Of a stretch of DNA of 64,000 nt, positions 55,901-64,000 are shown piece after piece. How positions within the stretch are numbered: the first letter of the stretch is position 1; each line of letters opens with the position of its first letter. The stretch lies in the NCBI RefSeq assembly GCF_000186345.1, contig NC_014962.1:5408965-5472964 (forward strand). Direction: 5' to 3'. Made by a program: the position numbers and the translations under genes. This stretch comes from Isosphaera pallida ATCC 43644. Its GTDB lineage: Bacteria > Planctomycetota > Planctomycetia > Isosphaerales > Isosphaeraceae. The notes below the pieces were generated by a model, which worked only from the letters and a program-made list of their open reading frames with translations, made no database searches and was not told where the DNA came from.

Positions 55901-56411
55901 CGATCATCCCTTCGGATTCATGGCCGTCCTGGGCACCGCCGGACTCATCGGCGTGGCGGTCAACGACAGTATCCTGGTCCTCAGCGAGCTGCGCCACGAC
56001 CCCAAAGCGGCCGCGGGTGAGCCGACGGCCACTGGCGAAGTGGTGCTGACCTCGTTGCGTCACGTCGTCGCCACCACGCTGACCACCTTGGGGGGCTTTT
56101 TGCCGCTCATCCTCGCGGGCGGGAAGTTCTGGCCCCCGCTGGCGATTGTCATGGGGGGAGGGGTGGCCCTCTCGACCCTTTCGGCACTTTTCCTGGTGCC
56201 ACCGCTTCACGGCCTCATCGTCCGTTTGAGCAACGCCGTCGGGTTGCCCGTGCCTGGTTCACCGACTCCCGAACCCCCTCCCCAAGACCCGCGGGGGATC
56301 GTTAAGCGGTGGCACCGGTTCCGGCTGGCGCGCCGCGCCGCGCGGCTTGACGCGCCGCGCCAACTGGCGTTAGCATCGAAGCGACTTGGACAGGAGGATC
56401 GCCCGGATTGA
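52992..56411 (+). CDS. RND-family efflux pump (AcrB/HAE1-like)
   Basis: 1139 residues, about 90 more than AcrB. ATG 52992 has AGAGG 8 bases upstream. TM1 starts LLILSILVVMVGAFSAIESL, then porter domains (LPGGSAERVESLVTERLERK), the TM4 motif IALGLLIDNAIIVVDAL and the TM10-region GLIGVAVNDSILVLSEL. In TM4 the usual Asp-Asp proton pair is Asp-Asn. A long charged cytoplasmic linker (~520-570, DDDFENLGFGRADASALADA) separates the two halves and explains the extra length. The pump uses proton motive force to expel substrates; specificity is unknown. It follows the adaptor by 183 bp. Confidence 0.93.
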   Translation: MASTLFSNKRLLILSILVVMVGAFSAIESLPRLEDPILVNRFATILTTLPGGSAERVESLVTERLERKLKDVSEIHEMISISRPGVSLINVELKDTIATSSIGAIWAKVRDRLEETISELPAEASRPRLDEVKGISAFTRVVSLTWDGPGEPNLALLSRRADDLADRLRLVKGTEFVMVTGQPEEEARVTVDPDRLANLGLSASDLATLIAQADAKKPAGVIRNGESTRFIEIEGRIDTLKRLASIPLREGSQGSLVRLGDIAEITKTYRQPPRELALINNQPALVVAARMDANSRVDRWSADVEQTLADYAADLPEGITLTTLFDQNVYTAERLQNLLFNLLQGVTVILAACLVTMGLRQALMISLALPLSVAATLFLMGLLKISIHQISMIGMIIALGLLIDNAIIVVDALSRHLKTETSPAAAVAATTRQLTVPLLASNLTTILAFLPIVLLTGAIGEFVGPLGWGVVLSLISSFTISLTILPALMAMLAVRDQRITHQAQDNGQSKLADDDFENLGFGRADASALADADSARCLSRRVWWRDGFHHSGLARGFAGLVAWTVRHPLVTLPFVLLPTLTGFGLAASGQLRDLFFPPVDRDTFYIQLRMPPGTSLEGTRRAAERANQIAKELAGPRLRQEVWFVGTTGPSVYYNMFMSEQDSPGYAQGVIWTHSPEETDWLIPRLQARLDAELPEARSLVRKLGQGPPIPAPIEIRLFSSNLEDLRRTGERIRAILAEVPTVIHTHAQLQGGDPKLWFRIAEDQARLTGLSLADVANQLQTILEGGVGGLLVEGVEDLPVRVRVADERRSDLERITALNLLTPGSTVADDLSNAEESRRERVTWTPLSALGQFDLRPELDGIPRRDARRCNTIQGFIKADALPSEAVKVFRARLEEVPDLLPPGVTLEYGGDSAEQAESIDKLAAYVPVLVVVMATVVILSFGSTRLAAIIVVVAVCSIGQGMLMVWLFDHPFGFMAVLGTAGLIGVAVNDSILVLSELRHDPKAAAGEPTATGEVVLTSLRHVVATTLTTLGGFLPLILAGGKFWPPLAIVMGGGVALSTLSALFLVPPLHGLIVRLSNAVGLPVPGSPTPEPPPQDPRGIVKRWHRFRLARRAARLDAPRQLALASKRLGQEDRPD

Positions 56412-56586
56412 TTGACCCCACGTTGTCGGACCGGTTCCGTCGGCCAACAACCGGGTTAGCGGTTGCTCTTGCCTCCCAACTCTTGGCCAAGACCGACCGG
56501 CTGCCGCCGCTTCGGACTGCCCCCGCCGCGGCGCGTCGGGCGGTTCTTCAGGCCACGCCGGACTTTGCTTGGATGTCCGGACCACC

Positions 56587-57258
56587 ATGCACGACGCGCC
56601 TTTGCCCATGCCCCAGCCTCCCCCCCCGCCCGGCCTGCCGCCCCGCTTCACCGCGGCCCGAGGCGCGTTGATGGTCATCGACATGCAACAACGCCTGGTG
56701 CCGGCGATTCACCAGCATGCCCGCGTGGTTGCTCGGGTTCTTCAACTGGTCCAGGCCGCTCGGTTGCTGCACATTCCAGTGCTAGGGACCGAGCAATATC
56801 CCCAGGGTCTCGGCTCGACCCTCGACGAATTGAAGCCGCTCTTTCTGCAAACCTGGTCCAAGACAAGTTTCCACGCCGCGCTTGAGCCCGGCCCGCTGGA
56901 CCTGTTGCTGGCCGATCGCCGCATCGAACACGTCACCCTTGCCGGGATCGAAGCCCACGTCTGCGTCGCTCAGACCGCGATCCAGTTGCGCCACGCCGGA
57001 TTCCTCGTCCAGGTCGCCGCCGACGCAGTCGGCTCCCGCGACCCCTTCGACCGCGACGTGGCCCTGCGGCGTCTAGAAGCCGGCGGTGTCACCATCAGCA
57101 CGGCCGAAGCAATTTTGTTCGAATGGATCGAAACCGCCGATCATCCCCAGTTCAAAGCGCTCAGCGGTTTGGTCAAGTCGTTCGCCGCGTCGGCCAGCGC
57201 CGCGGAATCCGGCCCCGCGCGAGCCCTGCTCCAACTCGACTCCCCTCGTTCCTCCTGA
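56587..57258 (+). CDS. Isochorismatase-like cysteine hydrolase
   Basis: 223 residues. The catalytic triad is readable: Asp in [16 protein letters not shown], Lys in [12 protein letters not shown] and Cys in [14 protein letters not shown] with the cis-peptide-like region before it. This is the family of nicotinamidases and isochorismatases; members like this one (YcaC-type) act on small amides or esters of unknown identity. A Pro-rich N-terminus (~25 residues) precedes the fold, and a helical Ala/Ser tail follows. The start ATG 56587 has no strong ribosome site; TTG 56569 is possible. It ends 7 bp before the aminotransferase, so the two are probably co-transcribed. Confidence 0.88.
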   Translation: MHDAPLPMPQPPPPPGLPPRFTAARGALMVIDMQQRLVPAIHQHARVVARVLQLVQAARLLHIPVLGTEQYPQGLGSTLDELKPLFLQTWSKTSFHAALEPGPLDLLLADRRIEHVTLAGIEAHVCVAQTAIQLRHAGFLVQVAADAVGSRDPFDRDVALRRLEAGGVTISTAEAILFEWIETADHPQFKALSGLVKSFAASASAAESGPARALLQLDSPRSS

Positions 57259-57265
57259 GACGCCC

Positions 57266-58435
57266 ATGAGCGCCACCGCTACGGTTCCCCCGTCCACCGT
57301 TTGCGATTCCATGCCGGCTCCTCTCAACCCCTCGACCCGAGTGTTGATGGGACCCGGACCCAGCGACGTTCACCCCCGCGTCCTAGCGGCGCTGGGACTG
57401 CCTCTGCTAGGCCATCTCGACCCCGAGTTCGTCGCCCTCATGGATGAGACGATGGAACTCACCCGCCAGGTCTTCCGCACCCGCAACCGCTTGACCCTAG
57501 CGGTTTCCGGCACCGGCTCGGCAGGCATGGAGACCGTGCTGGTCAATCTCGTCGAGCCAGGTGATCGCGTGCTGGTCTGCGTCAACGGCGTCTTCGGCGG
57601 ACGCATGGTCGATGTGGCGAGTCGCTGCGGCGCAGAGGTCCACCGCATCGACCGACCCTTCGGCGAAGTCTTCGACCCCGAGGAGGTCCGCGAAGCGGTC
57701 GCCAAGATGCGGCCCAAGCTGGTGGGCATTGTCCACGCCGAAACCTCCACCGGCGCGTGGCAGCCGGTTGAGGAGATCGCCCGCATCTGCCACGAGTACG
57801 ACGCCCTCATCGCCCTCGACACCGTCACCTCGCTGGCCGGCATCCCAGTCGAGATCGACGCCTGGGAGATCGACGCGGTTTACTCCGGCACCCAGAAATG
57901 CCTCTCCTGCCCGCCCGGGCTGGCTCCCGTCTCGTTCAGTCCCCGCGCCGAGGAGGCGATCGACCGTCGTCGTACCAAGGTCCAATCCTGGTATCTCGAT
58001 CTGACCATGATCCGCCAGTACTGGGGCGGCGACCGGGTCTATCACCACACCGCCCCGATCAGCATGAACTACGCCTACCGTGAGGCGCTGGCGCTGGTCG
58101 TCGAGGAGGGCCTCGAAGCCCGCTGGGCACGCCACGCTGCCCACCATCGGGTGTTGCGCGACGGTTTGGAGGCGCTGGGGTTGCGTTACGTGACCGACCC
58201 GGCCCACACTCTGCCTCAACTCAATTGCGTTTACATCCCCGAAGGAGTGGACGACTTGACGGTGCGCCGTCGTCTGCTCAACGAGTGGGGCATTGAGATC
58301 GGCGGCGGCCTGGGTCCACTCAAGGGCAAGGCCTGGCGAATCGGCCTCATGGGTCATAGCTGCCGCCTCGCCAACGTCACCTTGCTGCTCAGCGCTCTAG
58401 AAACCTGCCTACGCGATCGAGGGGCGGTCAAGTAA
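57266..58435 (+). CDS. Class V aminotransferase (alanine/serine-glyoxylate aminotransferase family)
   Basis: 389 residues. [20 protein letters not shown] and [20 protein letters not shown] at the N-terminus are hallmark sequences of alanine-glyoxylate aminotransferases. The PLP-binding segments include [17 protein letters not shown], Asp in [18 protein letters not shown] and the Schiff-base Lys in [18 protein letters not shown]. The C-terminal domain ends [20 protein letters not shown]. The enzyme transfers an amino group from alanine or serine to glyoxylate, detoxifying glyoxylate or feeding glycine synthesis. ATG 57266 follows the preceding stop by 7 bp; the open frame upstream is a shadow of the isochorismatase-like gene. 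Confidence 0.95.
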   Translation: MSATATVPPSTVCDSMPAPLNPSTRVLMGPGPSDVHPRVLAALGLPLLGHLDPEFVALMDETMELTRQVFRTRNRLTLAVSGTGSAGMETVLVNLVEPGDRVLVCVNGVFGGRMVDVASRCGAEVHRIDRPFGEVFDPEEVREAVAKMRPKLVGIVHAETSTGAWQPVEEIARICHEYDALIALDTVTSLAGIPVEIDAWEIDAVYSGTQKCLSCPPGLAPVSFSPRAEEAIDRRRTKVQSWYLDLTMIRQYWGGDRVYHHTAPISMNYAYREALALVVEEGLEARWARHAAHHRVLRDGLEALGLRYVTDPAHTLPQLNCVYIPEGVDDLTVRRRLLNEWGIEIGGGLGPLKGKAWRIGLMGHSCRLANVTLLLSALETCLRDRGAVK

Positions 58436-58584
58436 GCCGTCCGCGTGCCGATTCCAAGCGAGGTCGGATTCGTCAGCCGAAAACCAATCATCTGATAGTA
58501 GAATAGAGTCACGATGTCATGTCGCAACGCGAGCGATGGAGCTCAGGAGCAAGCGTTTTGCTGCGTGGCAAGACGTGGGCGCAA

Positions 58585-59004
58585 TCAAGGCGATGAAGAT
58601 GAGGCTGAGGCTGATGGGATTGGTGGAGTCCTCTCGTTGCGTGTAGGGGGGCGCCACTTGTCGGCTAGGCGTTGGAGTTGTTCGGCGCGTTGGGTTTGAC
58701 CTCGGAGCCGGTAGCAGGCGATCATGCCGTCGAGGGCGTCGTAAAACGGTTGATTGGCGGGTCGTTCGGGTGGCAGGGGACCGCTGAAGTTGGGAGGGAG
58801 GCCGCGCTCGACGAGGTCCAGGACATAGCCGAAATGGCCTTCGGCGAGATCGAGGTCGCGGTCCTGTTCCAGGGCGATGCGTCCCAGCGCGGCGTGAATC
58901 CAAAGCGAGTCGCGGGCGGCTTCCAGAGCGAAGCGCAGCGCGTCGCGCGCGCCATCCACGTCCCCCTCCCGAAGGAGTTCGAGACCCTCGCGGTAGTCTG
59001 GCAT
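58585..59004 (-). CDS. TPR-like hypothetical protein
   Basis: About 139 residues starting at MPDYREGLELLREGDVDGAR, a tetratricopeptide-like helix pair, followed by SLWIHAALGRIALEQDRDLD and PFYDALDGMIACYRLRGQTQ. Both repeats have the small-residue spacing of TPR motifs. The C-terminus is Thr/Pro/Ser-rich. The start is unsure: ATG 59004 lacks a ribosome site, and the in-frame GTG 59061 would add 19 residues. The open frame beyond is Pro/Arg-rich and probably not translated. Confidence 0.6.
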   Translation of the reverse strand: MPDYREGLELLREGDVDGARDALRFALEAARDSLWIHAALGRIALEQDRDLDLAEGHFGYVLDLVERGLPPNFSGPLPPERPANQPFYDALDGMIACYRLRGQTQRAEQLQRLADKWRPPTRNERTPPIPSASASSSSP

Positions 59005-59897
59005 AACGTCATACGAAGCCGGGGGATGGATGAGGTCGTAGCCGGGGTGAGTTCCTTCCACGCGGCGCACGCCGATGGAGGGTCGGCGTTGGCGTTGGCT
59101 CTTGCCTTGAGGGGAGGGGGAAGGGTGTTTGGGTTGAGGTTGAGGGCGGCGTCGGGGATCGCGGCGGGGTGGGAAGGGATCTCTCGGTTGTCGTGGTGGT
59201 GGTCGATCCATCGGAGAAGGCCCGCTTGGAGTTGGTGTTGAGGTTGGGGAGAGGATGATCCGACGAAATCGCGGCGATGTAACAACCGGACTTGCCGAGC
59301 GGCCGGGATCGGGTTAGAACCCGCCTCAGACTGAGACGTGCGGGCGGCGACGGCACGCCGTCCCGACTTCGCGGCCCCCGACCCGTGTGAGGTTCGCCTC
59401 GACGACGGGAGACGGTGCCGCAGGTGCGGGCAGCGCAACGTTGAAGCGTCCCGCGTCAGGTCCGTGTTCCATGTTCGTCCGCTTTTCTGGAGAATCAACT
59501 GGCGACCAGGCGTTTCCGCCATCGCGTTCGGGTTTGGGTTGGGTTGGTGGGATTGGGTTGCGACGCCGGGGACGCTCGAAACGGCGGCGAAGGGTTGGCA
59601 CGATCGAGAAGATTTCCGGTCGTCAACGGCCAAGGAGCCTGGCTTCGGCTCTCTCCATTGGATTGGGCCGACCTTCGACGCGATCCGTTTGCGTAAGCGA
59701 CCCGCGACGCAGCGTTGACCCGCCGATCTCGGAACGTTCCACCTCCTCCGACTGCGATGCCAAACGATCAAGATCTTCGCGGAGTCGCTTGGTCGCGGGA
59801 AGGACTGAAGATGGGGTTCGGGTCCACCCGAACAGGAAAGAGGATTCGGCGATGTGTCCGAGGCTCGCCGCGAGCCCGGGCCGGAGAGGAGTCCGCC
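59005..59897. other. Divergent intergenic region upstream of ispE
   Basis: 893 bases, the largest gene-poor gap of the window. Long open frames occur on both strands because of high GC, but their Pro/Arg- or Trp/Arg-rich translations are not protein-like. Small palindromes CGGGTTAGAACCCG (59310-59323) and CTCAGACTGAG (59325-59335) lie in the middle. The promoters of both flanking genes should be here. A decayed gene cannot be excluded. Confidence 0.35.
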
Positions 59898-60860
59898 ATG
59901 TTCAACGACCACGCCGAAGCCGTCCCCTCGCCACGATCCGCCGACGCCGATGCCGGCGGCGCGGGTCTGGGCCAACCCCAGGTTCGTCGGGCCCCGGCCA
60001 AGTTGAATCTCTTTCTGGAAGTGACGACGCGCCGCGACGACGGGTATCACGCGATCGAGACCCTGATGGTGACGCTCGATTGGTACGACCTCCTGACCGC
60101 CAGGGATGACCCGTCCGGCCTGGTTCGACTGACCTGCGACGATCCCGGTCTGCCCACCGACGCGACCAACCTCGTGGTTCGCGCGGCCGAGGCGATTCGC
60201 CGCGACCTGGGGGTGACCCGTGGCGTGGCGTTCCATCTGTCCAAGGCGATTCCGAGCGAGTCGGGGCTGGGGGGAGGTTCCTCCGACGCCGCGTCTGCCC
60301 TGCTGTTGCTGCGAACGCTTTGGGGGTTGGAGGATCGTCTGGGTCCGGTTCGGTTGGCCGAGTTGGCCGCCGGACTGGGCAGCGACGTGCCGTTCTTTCT
60401 CACCGGCGGCGCGGCCGTGTGCCGCGGCCGGGGCGAGTTGGTCGAGCCGATCGCTTGTCCGCGTTACTGGTTCGTCGTGGTTCGGCCCCCCTTCGGAATC
60501 GCGACCACCCGCGTGTACCACGGCCTGGAATTGCCCGCGCGTCCCACGCCGATTGGTCCGGTTCAGGAGGCGTTTCTCAGCGGAGACCCGGAGGCCCTGG
60601 GAGGTCTCCTGTTCAACCGCCTGCAACCCCGCGCCGAGCGCCTGGCCCCCGGATTGGGCCGGGTCCGGCACGCTTTGGACGAGTTGATCCCCCACGATTG
60701 TGTCGGGGCGCTGATGAGCGGGTCGGGATCGGCCTGCTTCGCCCTGGCCCGAACCCGCGATCACGCCTACGCCGCCGCGGCCCGCCTTCTCGAGCGTCAT
60801 CCCGGGATCGGTCGAGTCCAAGTCGTGTCGTGCGGCCCTGGAGACGACACCGCCACGTAA
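59898..60860 (+). CDS. ispE: 4-diphosphocytidyl-2-C-methyl-D-erythritol kinase (IspE)
   Basis: 320 residues. GHMP-kinase motifs are clear: [20 protein letters not shown] at the start of the fold, the ATP loop [20 protein letters not shown] and the C-terminal [14 protein letters not shown]. It phosphorylates the 2-hydroxyl of CDP-methylerythritol in the MEP route to isoprenoids. The usual length is ~290; a 30-residue N-terminal extension precedes the conserved [11 protein letters not shown] 59898 has GAGAGGAG 6 bases upstream. It is followed 14 bp later by spoVG, and the same pair (with one or two genes between) is conserved in Firmicutes. Confidence 0.95.
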   Translation: MFNDHAEAVPSPRSADADAGGAGLGQPQVRRAPAKLNLFLEVTTRRDDGYHAIETLMVTLDWYDLLTARDDPSGLVRLTCDDPGLPTDATNLVVRAAEAIRRDLGVTRGVAFHLSKAIPSESGLGGGSSDAASALLLLRTLWGLEDRLGPVRLAELAAGLGSDVPFFLTGGAAVCRGRGELVEPIACPRYWFVVVRPPFGIATTRVYHGLELPARPTPIGPVQEAFLSGDPEALGGLLFNRLQPRAERLAPGLGRVRHALDELIPHDCVGALMSGSGSACFALARTRDHAYAAAARLLERHPGIGRVQVVSCGPGDDTAT

Positions 60861-60874
60861 AGGAGTACCCGGCT

Positions 60875-61648
60875 GTGGATATCACCGAAGTCCGCATCAA
60901 GCTCATGGAGGACAACTCCGGCAGCAACGAACGGCTACAGGCGTTCTGTAGCATCACGTTCGACAATATGTTCGTCATCCGTGACCTGAAGATCATCGAA
61001 GGAGCCAAGGGCTTTTTCGTGGCTATGCCCTCGCGCAAGCTCACCGACCGCTGCCACCACTGCGGGAGCAAGAACCACCTCCGCAGCCGCTTTTGCAACA
61101 ACTGCGGCGCTCGTTTGGACGAAAACCGGGCCGCCCGCGACCCCGATGGTCGTGCCAAGCTTCACGCCGACATCGCCCACCCGATCAACTCCGCCTGCCG
61201 CGAGGCGATCCAGGCCAAGGTTCTGGAAGCCTACGCCGAGGAACTTGAACGCTCCAAGATGCCCGGCTATGTCTCACGCTACGACGAACTCGACGCCGAG
61301 TACGACGACGCCTTGGACATCCCGGTGGCCACCGTGCCCATCAGCGCCGGCCATCATCACGGCTACGGCCCCACGGCTCACCCCGCCCAGCATGGTCCCG
61401 GCTATGGTCCACCGGTCTATAGTGGGTCGCATGGTCCCGGCTACGCCACGCCCGAGCCTCCCCTCAGACGCGGGGGACCGCTTCGCGGCCACACGTCGCA
61501 TGGCCGCAGCCAAATACTTCGCGGCCCGCACGTCTCCAATCGTCGGGGCTCCGCAGCCGCTCATCCTTCCTCCCAGGGACACCCCATCCACGAGCCCAGC
61601 GCGCCGGCTTCGACCCCCATCGAAGGGGATTTTGGTTCCGGTTTGTAA
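60875..61648 (+). CDS. spoVG: SpoVG-family nucleic-acid-binding regulator with zinc ribbon and long tail
   Basis: 257 residues. GTG 60875 has AAGGAG 9 bases upstream, and [11 protein letters not shown] with [20 protein letters not shown] and [15 protein letters not shown] is the SpoVG core. Between the core strand and the following helix a four-cysteine zinc ribbon is inserted: C60, C63, C74, C77 (CHHCG ... CNNCG). The SpoVG helix resumes with [20 protein letters not shown]. The last ~110 residues are low complexity, rich in His, Gly, Pro and Ser ([11 protein letters not shown]). Classical SpoVG has 85-100 residues and binds DNA and RNA. It follows ispE by 14 bp, so they are co-transcribed. 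Confidence 0.93.
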   Translation: MDITEVRIKLMEDNSGSNERLQAFCSITFDNMFVIRDLKIIEGAKGFFVAMPSRKLTDRCHHCGSKNHLRSRFCNNCGARLDENRAARDPDGRAKLHADIAHPINSACREAIQAKVLEAYAEELERSKMPGYVSRYDELDAEYDDALDIPVATVPISAGHHHGYGPTAHPAQHGPGYGPPVYSGSHGPGYATPEPPLRRGGPLRGHTSHGRSQILRGPHVSNRRGSAAAHPSSQGHPIHEPSAPASTPIEGDFGSGL

Positions 61649-61725
61649 GAATGGGACGATTCGATCCGCTCACCCTAGGATGACTATCTTCCCTCATTCC
61701 CACGTTTGAAGCGACCAGATACTTC

Positions 61726-61771
61726 CACCGCCCCCGCCTTCGACCACCAGGCTTCGAAGGCGGGGGCGGTG
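61726..61771. terminator. 18-bp perfect GC-rich stem-loop between convergent genes
   Basis: CACCGCCCCCGCCTTCGA (61726-61743) pairs perfectly with its complement at 61754-61771 around a 10-base loop. There is no T tract on either side. It lies 78 bases after spoVG and 66 bases from the end of the convergent gene, as expected for a bidirectional terminator or mRNA 3'-end stabiliser. Confidence 0.75.
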
Positions 61772-61836
61772 TGATTGTAGAGGTGGAGAGTCAGAGACAA
61801 GGGGAACCCAGATCGAGCGACGCGAACGACGTGGAG

Positions 61837-62235
61837 TCAGGAGTTGGCGTTGTCGAGGGCGTCCTTTAAACGTTGGATCATGCGTCCCTGCTTGCGGGGG
61901 AGACGAGCGCGGCCGAAGTCGATGAGTTTAGGTTGGAATTGAGGCCACGTGAGGACAGTGGTGATGGCGTCGTCCTGAAGGATGACGACCATGATTCGTT
62001 GATGGGCAATGGCCAGGTGGGCGGCGGTTTGGGGGGAGCCGGGCTTGCGTCCCAGGCGTCGGGTGCGGCTCAATGCTTGCCGTAGTTCGCGTTCAGCTCG
62101 GTCGAGGCACAAAGTGGGAGCGAACCGTTCGACGTAGCGTTCCAGGGCGTGCCGGGTCAGTCGCGCCCGCGAGAGGTCGTGCAAACCCGGCGGGACGGGT
62201 GGGGGAGAGTCCGAGGCCGATGAGGGAGGGCTCAT
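61837..62235 (-). CDS. Hypothetical protein (132 aa)
   Basis: After ~20 Pro/Ser-rich residues the protein has LTRHALERYVERFAPTLCLD, RAERELRQALSRTRRLGRKP, HLAIAHQRIMVVILQDDAIT and TVLTWPQF, a small alpha-beta unit that resembles the widespread 'RHALERYxER' hypothetical proteins. The function of that group is unknown to me. ATG 62235 has GGAG 11 bases upstream; a start at 62271 is also possible. It is 78 bp downstream of the pyruvate kinase gene on the same strand. Confidence 0.65.
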   Translation of the reverse strand: MSPPSSASDSPPPVPPGLHDLSRARLTRHALERYVERFAPTLCLDRAERELRQALSRTRRLGRKPGSPQTAAHLAIAHQRIMVVILQDDAITTVLTWPQFQPKLIDFGRARLPRKQGRMIQRLKDALDNANS

Positions 62236-62313
62236 GGCGGGCGGGTCTCCGAGCGGGTGGAGTCGAGTCAAGCTCGAACCAGGAGGGGACCGGCGGATCC
62301 GGGGAGGCGGGGT

Positions 62314-63822
62314 TCAGGGGATTTCGCGGATCAGGAGCGACTGATCGGCGAGGTCCGCGTCGTTGGGGAGATAGCCGCGGATGAGGACGATCTTCTGACC
62401 GGAGCGGGCCAGTCCTTCGCGTTTGAGATGATCCAGGGCGAATTGGAGGTCAGCCTCTTCGGTTTTGGTCACGAGCGGCGTGTCGGCCAGAGTGACGGGC
62501 ACAACCCCCCAGGAGAGGGTCAGCGAGCGGGCCACGGCGGGGGTGGTCGCTAGGGCCAGCACCGGGGACGTGGGACGCAGACGGCTCAAAGCCCGCGCGG
62601 TGACGCCCGAGGCGGTCGCCACCAAAATCATGGCCGCGTCGATGCGTTGGGCGACCAGCACGGCCGCTTCGACCAGCGCGGTGGTGATGGTCGGCAGGAT
62701 GGTCACACCAAAGCGTGCCCGACCGGCGATCTCCACGCCGTCGATTCCCTGGGCGCGGGTGGCCTCGGCCTCGTCGCAGATCCGCCTCATGGTGGCGACC
62801 GCCTCGACCGGGTAGCGGCCAATCGCGCTTTCGCCCGAGAGCATCACCGCGTCGGTCCCGTCAAGAACCGCGTTGAAGACATCGGTGGCCTCGGCGCGGG
62901 TGGGACGGTTGGAGGATTCCATGCTGGTCAGCATTTGTGTAGCGGTGATCACGGGAACACTTGCGCGGTTGCATTCGGCGATGATCCGTTTCTGGATCGC
63001 GGGAACTTGGGCGGTTTCCATTTCGACCCCGAGATCACCCCGGGCGACCATCACCGCGTCGGTGGCTCCGATGATGGTTTTGAGGTTGCGCACCGCCTGG
63101 GGTTTCTCGATCTTGGCGACAATGGCCGCGTGGATGTCCCGCCGTTCTAGTTCGCCACGCAGTCGGTCGATGTCGGCAGCCGAACGCACGAAGGAGAGTC
63201 CGACGAACTGAATCCGGTCCTTGTACCGCGCGGTCCATTCCAGATCGGCGATGTCCTTGGGAGTGAGCGACTCGATCTTGAGTTCGGTGCCCGGCAGGTT
63301 GATTCCCTGGCGCGAGCGGAGCTTGCCCGGCAAGGTCACCCGCAGTTCGGCCCGACCGGGCGTGACCGTCTCGACAACCATCGCCACGGCGCCATCGGCG
63401 AACAGGATGGTTTCGCCCGGGCGCAGGTCGTCGGCCAGATCGGGATAGGTGCAAGTGAGTTCCCGAGGTTCGGTAGCGGATTCGCTGGGCACGGCGACCA
63501 ACGCAAAGCGGGCATTCACCGGGCAATCGAGTTCGTCGCTGGGCAACGCGCCCAGACGAATCTTGGGACCGCCCAAATCCTGAAGCACTCCGAGGGGGCG
63601 GCCCAACTCCGCCTCCACCGCGTCGATGGCTTCGAGGGCCCGCGAGTGGTCCTCATGGGTGCCGTGCGAGAAGTTGAGCCGGAACACGTTGACGCCGGCC
63701 GACACCAGGGCTTTGAGCGTGTCCCGGTCCCGGCAGGCCGGCCCCACTGTGGCGACAATCTTGGTTCTCGACCCCAACAGCGACGACTGTGAATCCGACG
63801 AGGCGATGGAGGACGAAGGCAC
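62314..63822 (-). CDS. pyk: Pyruvate kinase
   Basis: 502 residues. It has RTKIVATVGPACRDRDTLKA, FRLNFSHGTHEDH, LQDLGGPKIRLG and the catalytic Lys in HAAIVAKIEKPQAVRNLKTI, followed by DAVMVARGDLGVEMETAQVP, SVPVITATQMLTSMESSNRP and MLSGESAIGRYPVEAV, and a C-terminal allosteric domain ending in GQKIVLIRGYLPNDADLADQ. It makes pyruvate and ATP from phosphoenolpyruvate in glycolysis. The usual length is 470-590. GTG 63822 is the likely start; AGGGGA lies 7 bases upstream. The 178 bases beyond it to the window end show no gene. Confidence 0.96.
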   Translation of the reverse strand: MPSSSIASSDSQSSLLGSRTKIVATVGPACRDRDTLKALVSAGVNVFRLNFSHGTHEDHSRALEAIDAVEAELGRPLGVLQDLGGPKIRLGALPSDELDCPVNARFALVAVPSESATEPRELTCTYPDLADDLRPGETILFADGAVAMVVETVTPGRAELRVTLPGKLRSRQGINLPGTELKIESLTPKDIADLEWTARYKDRIQFVGLSFVRSAADIDRLRGELERRDIHAAIVAKIEKPQAVRNLKTIIGATDAVMVARGDLGVEMETAQVPAIQKRIIAECNRASVPVITATQMLTSMESSNRPTRAEATDVFNAVLDGTDAVMLSGESAIGRYPVEAVATMRRICDEAEATRAQGIDGVEIAGRARFGVTILPTITTALVEAAVLVAQRIDAAMILVATASGVTARALSRLRPTSPVLALATTPAVARSLTLSWGVVPVTLADTPLVTKTEEADLQFALDHLKREGLARSGQKIVLIRGYLPNDADLADQSLLIREIP

Positions 63823-64000
63823 GCGAGGGTCCCCTGGGGTTCAGAAATCCGGGTGAAGGTCGTTGCGACAGGACGGACAGGCGGGGGCCGGACCATTCGG
63901 GACGCCTCCAACCCGACCAACGGGTTGCAACGGCCTGGGTCCAGTCTTCGTGATCTTGAGTCGAATCACGCCGTTCCGTCTGATCGCGTCAACCGGCCTT

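Noticed and set aside
59387..60109. Plus-strand frame upstream of and overlapping ispE
   Set aside because: Arg/Ser-rich translation without fold character; overlaps ispE in another frame.
58722..60821. 699-codon minus-strand open frame over the TPR gene gap and ispE
   Set aside because: It is antisense to ispE, which has clear GHMP motifs and a ribosome site; the translation is Arg/Gln/Gly-rich and matches nothing.

Overview
The window is high-GC DNA (roughly 60-65% by eye), densely coded on both strands, and most likely chromosomal DNA of a planctomycete of the Isosphaera/Isosphaeraceae type. The taxonomic markers are a DUF1559 prepilin-like protein (34.3 kb), a protein carrying the planctomycete LEPR-XLL sorting motif (48.2 kb), a Tat-dependent Gfo/Idh/MocA oxidoreductase, a cold-shock/DUF1294 fusion and a SpoVG with an inserted zinc ribbon. 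The genus is an inference; no rRNA or tRNA gene was found.

Region 1 (0-10.9 kb, +) is a type IV pilus-style chemosensory operon. It contains a CheW-domain protein with a long disordered N-terminus, a PilJ-like methyl-accepting protein with two HAMP-type linkers, a 1625-residue hybrid CheA with four Hpt domains and a C-terminal receiver, and a protein with two CheW-like domains. A GT4 glycosyltransferase follows. Region 2 (12.4-20.1 kb, -) is a GldA / GldF-GldG fusion / DUF4340 ABC cassette with a solute-binding lipoprotein downstream. Gliding, phototaxis or pilus control is a reasonable hypothesis for regions 1 and 2 together.

Region 3 (20.4-26.4 kb) holds mostly single genes: a siroheme-synthase N-domain protein, a MOT1-type molybdate/sulfate transporter, a YjbQ protein, a Tat oxidoreductase and an alpha/beta hydrolase. 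Region 4 (26.4-28.8 kb) starts with an AT-rich island (about 35% GC over 26521-26880) holding a frameshifted fragment that resembles a GT39 membrane glycosyltransferase. A GT2 polyprenyl-phosphate glycosyltransferase and a SAM methyltransferase follow, overlapping by ATGA.

Region 5 (29-37.6 kb, +) carries a secreted hydrolase-like protein, the CSD-DUF1294 protein, a very-long-chain-type acyl-CoA dehydrogenase and a tiny basic protein with a strong terminator. Next comes the most attractive regulatory locus of the window: a sigma70-like promoter directly followed by a Fur-type palindrome, driving DUF1559 prepilin, a small lipoprotein and a secreted DUF4198-kelch fusion. Region 6 (37.7-45.1 kb, -) has a site-2 protease, a response regulator, a CpaE/MinD-like ATPase, two membrane proteins and an aldo/keto reductase.

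Region 7 (45.1-49.5 kb) contains a decayed gene with a terminator, a small hypothetical gene, a TPR membrane protein and the LEPR-XLL protein. Region 8 (49.6-58.4 kb) has queE divergent from a TetR-HlyD-RND efflux operon, then an isochorismatase-like hydrolase and a class V aminotransferase. Region 9 (58.6-63.8 kb) has a TPR-like protein, the conserved pair ispE-spoVG, a hypothetical protein and pyruvate kinase.

Starts were chosen by Shine-Dalgarno sequence and protein alignment sense rather than by longest ORF. All family assignments are from reading motifs; no database search was run.
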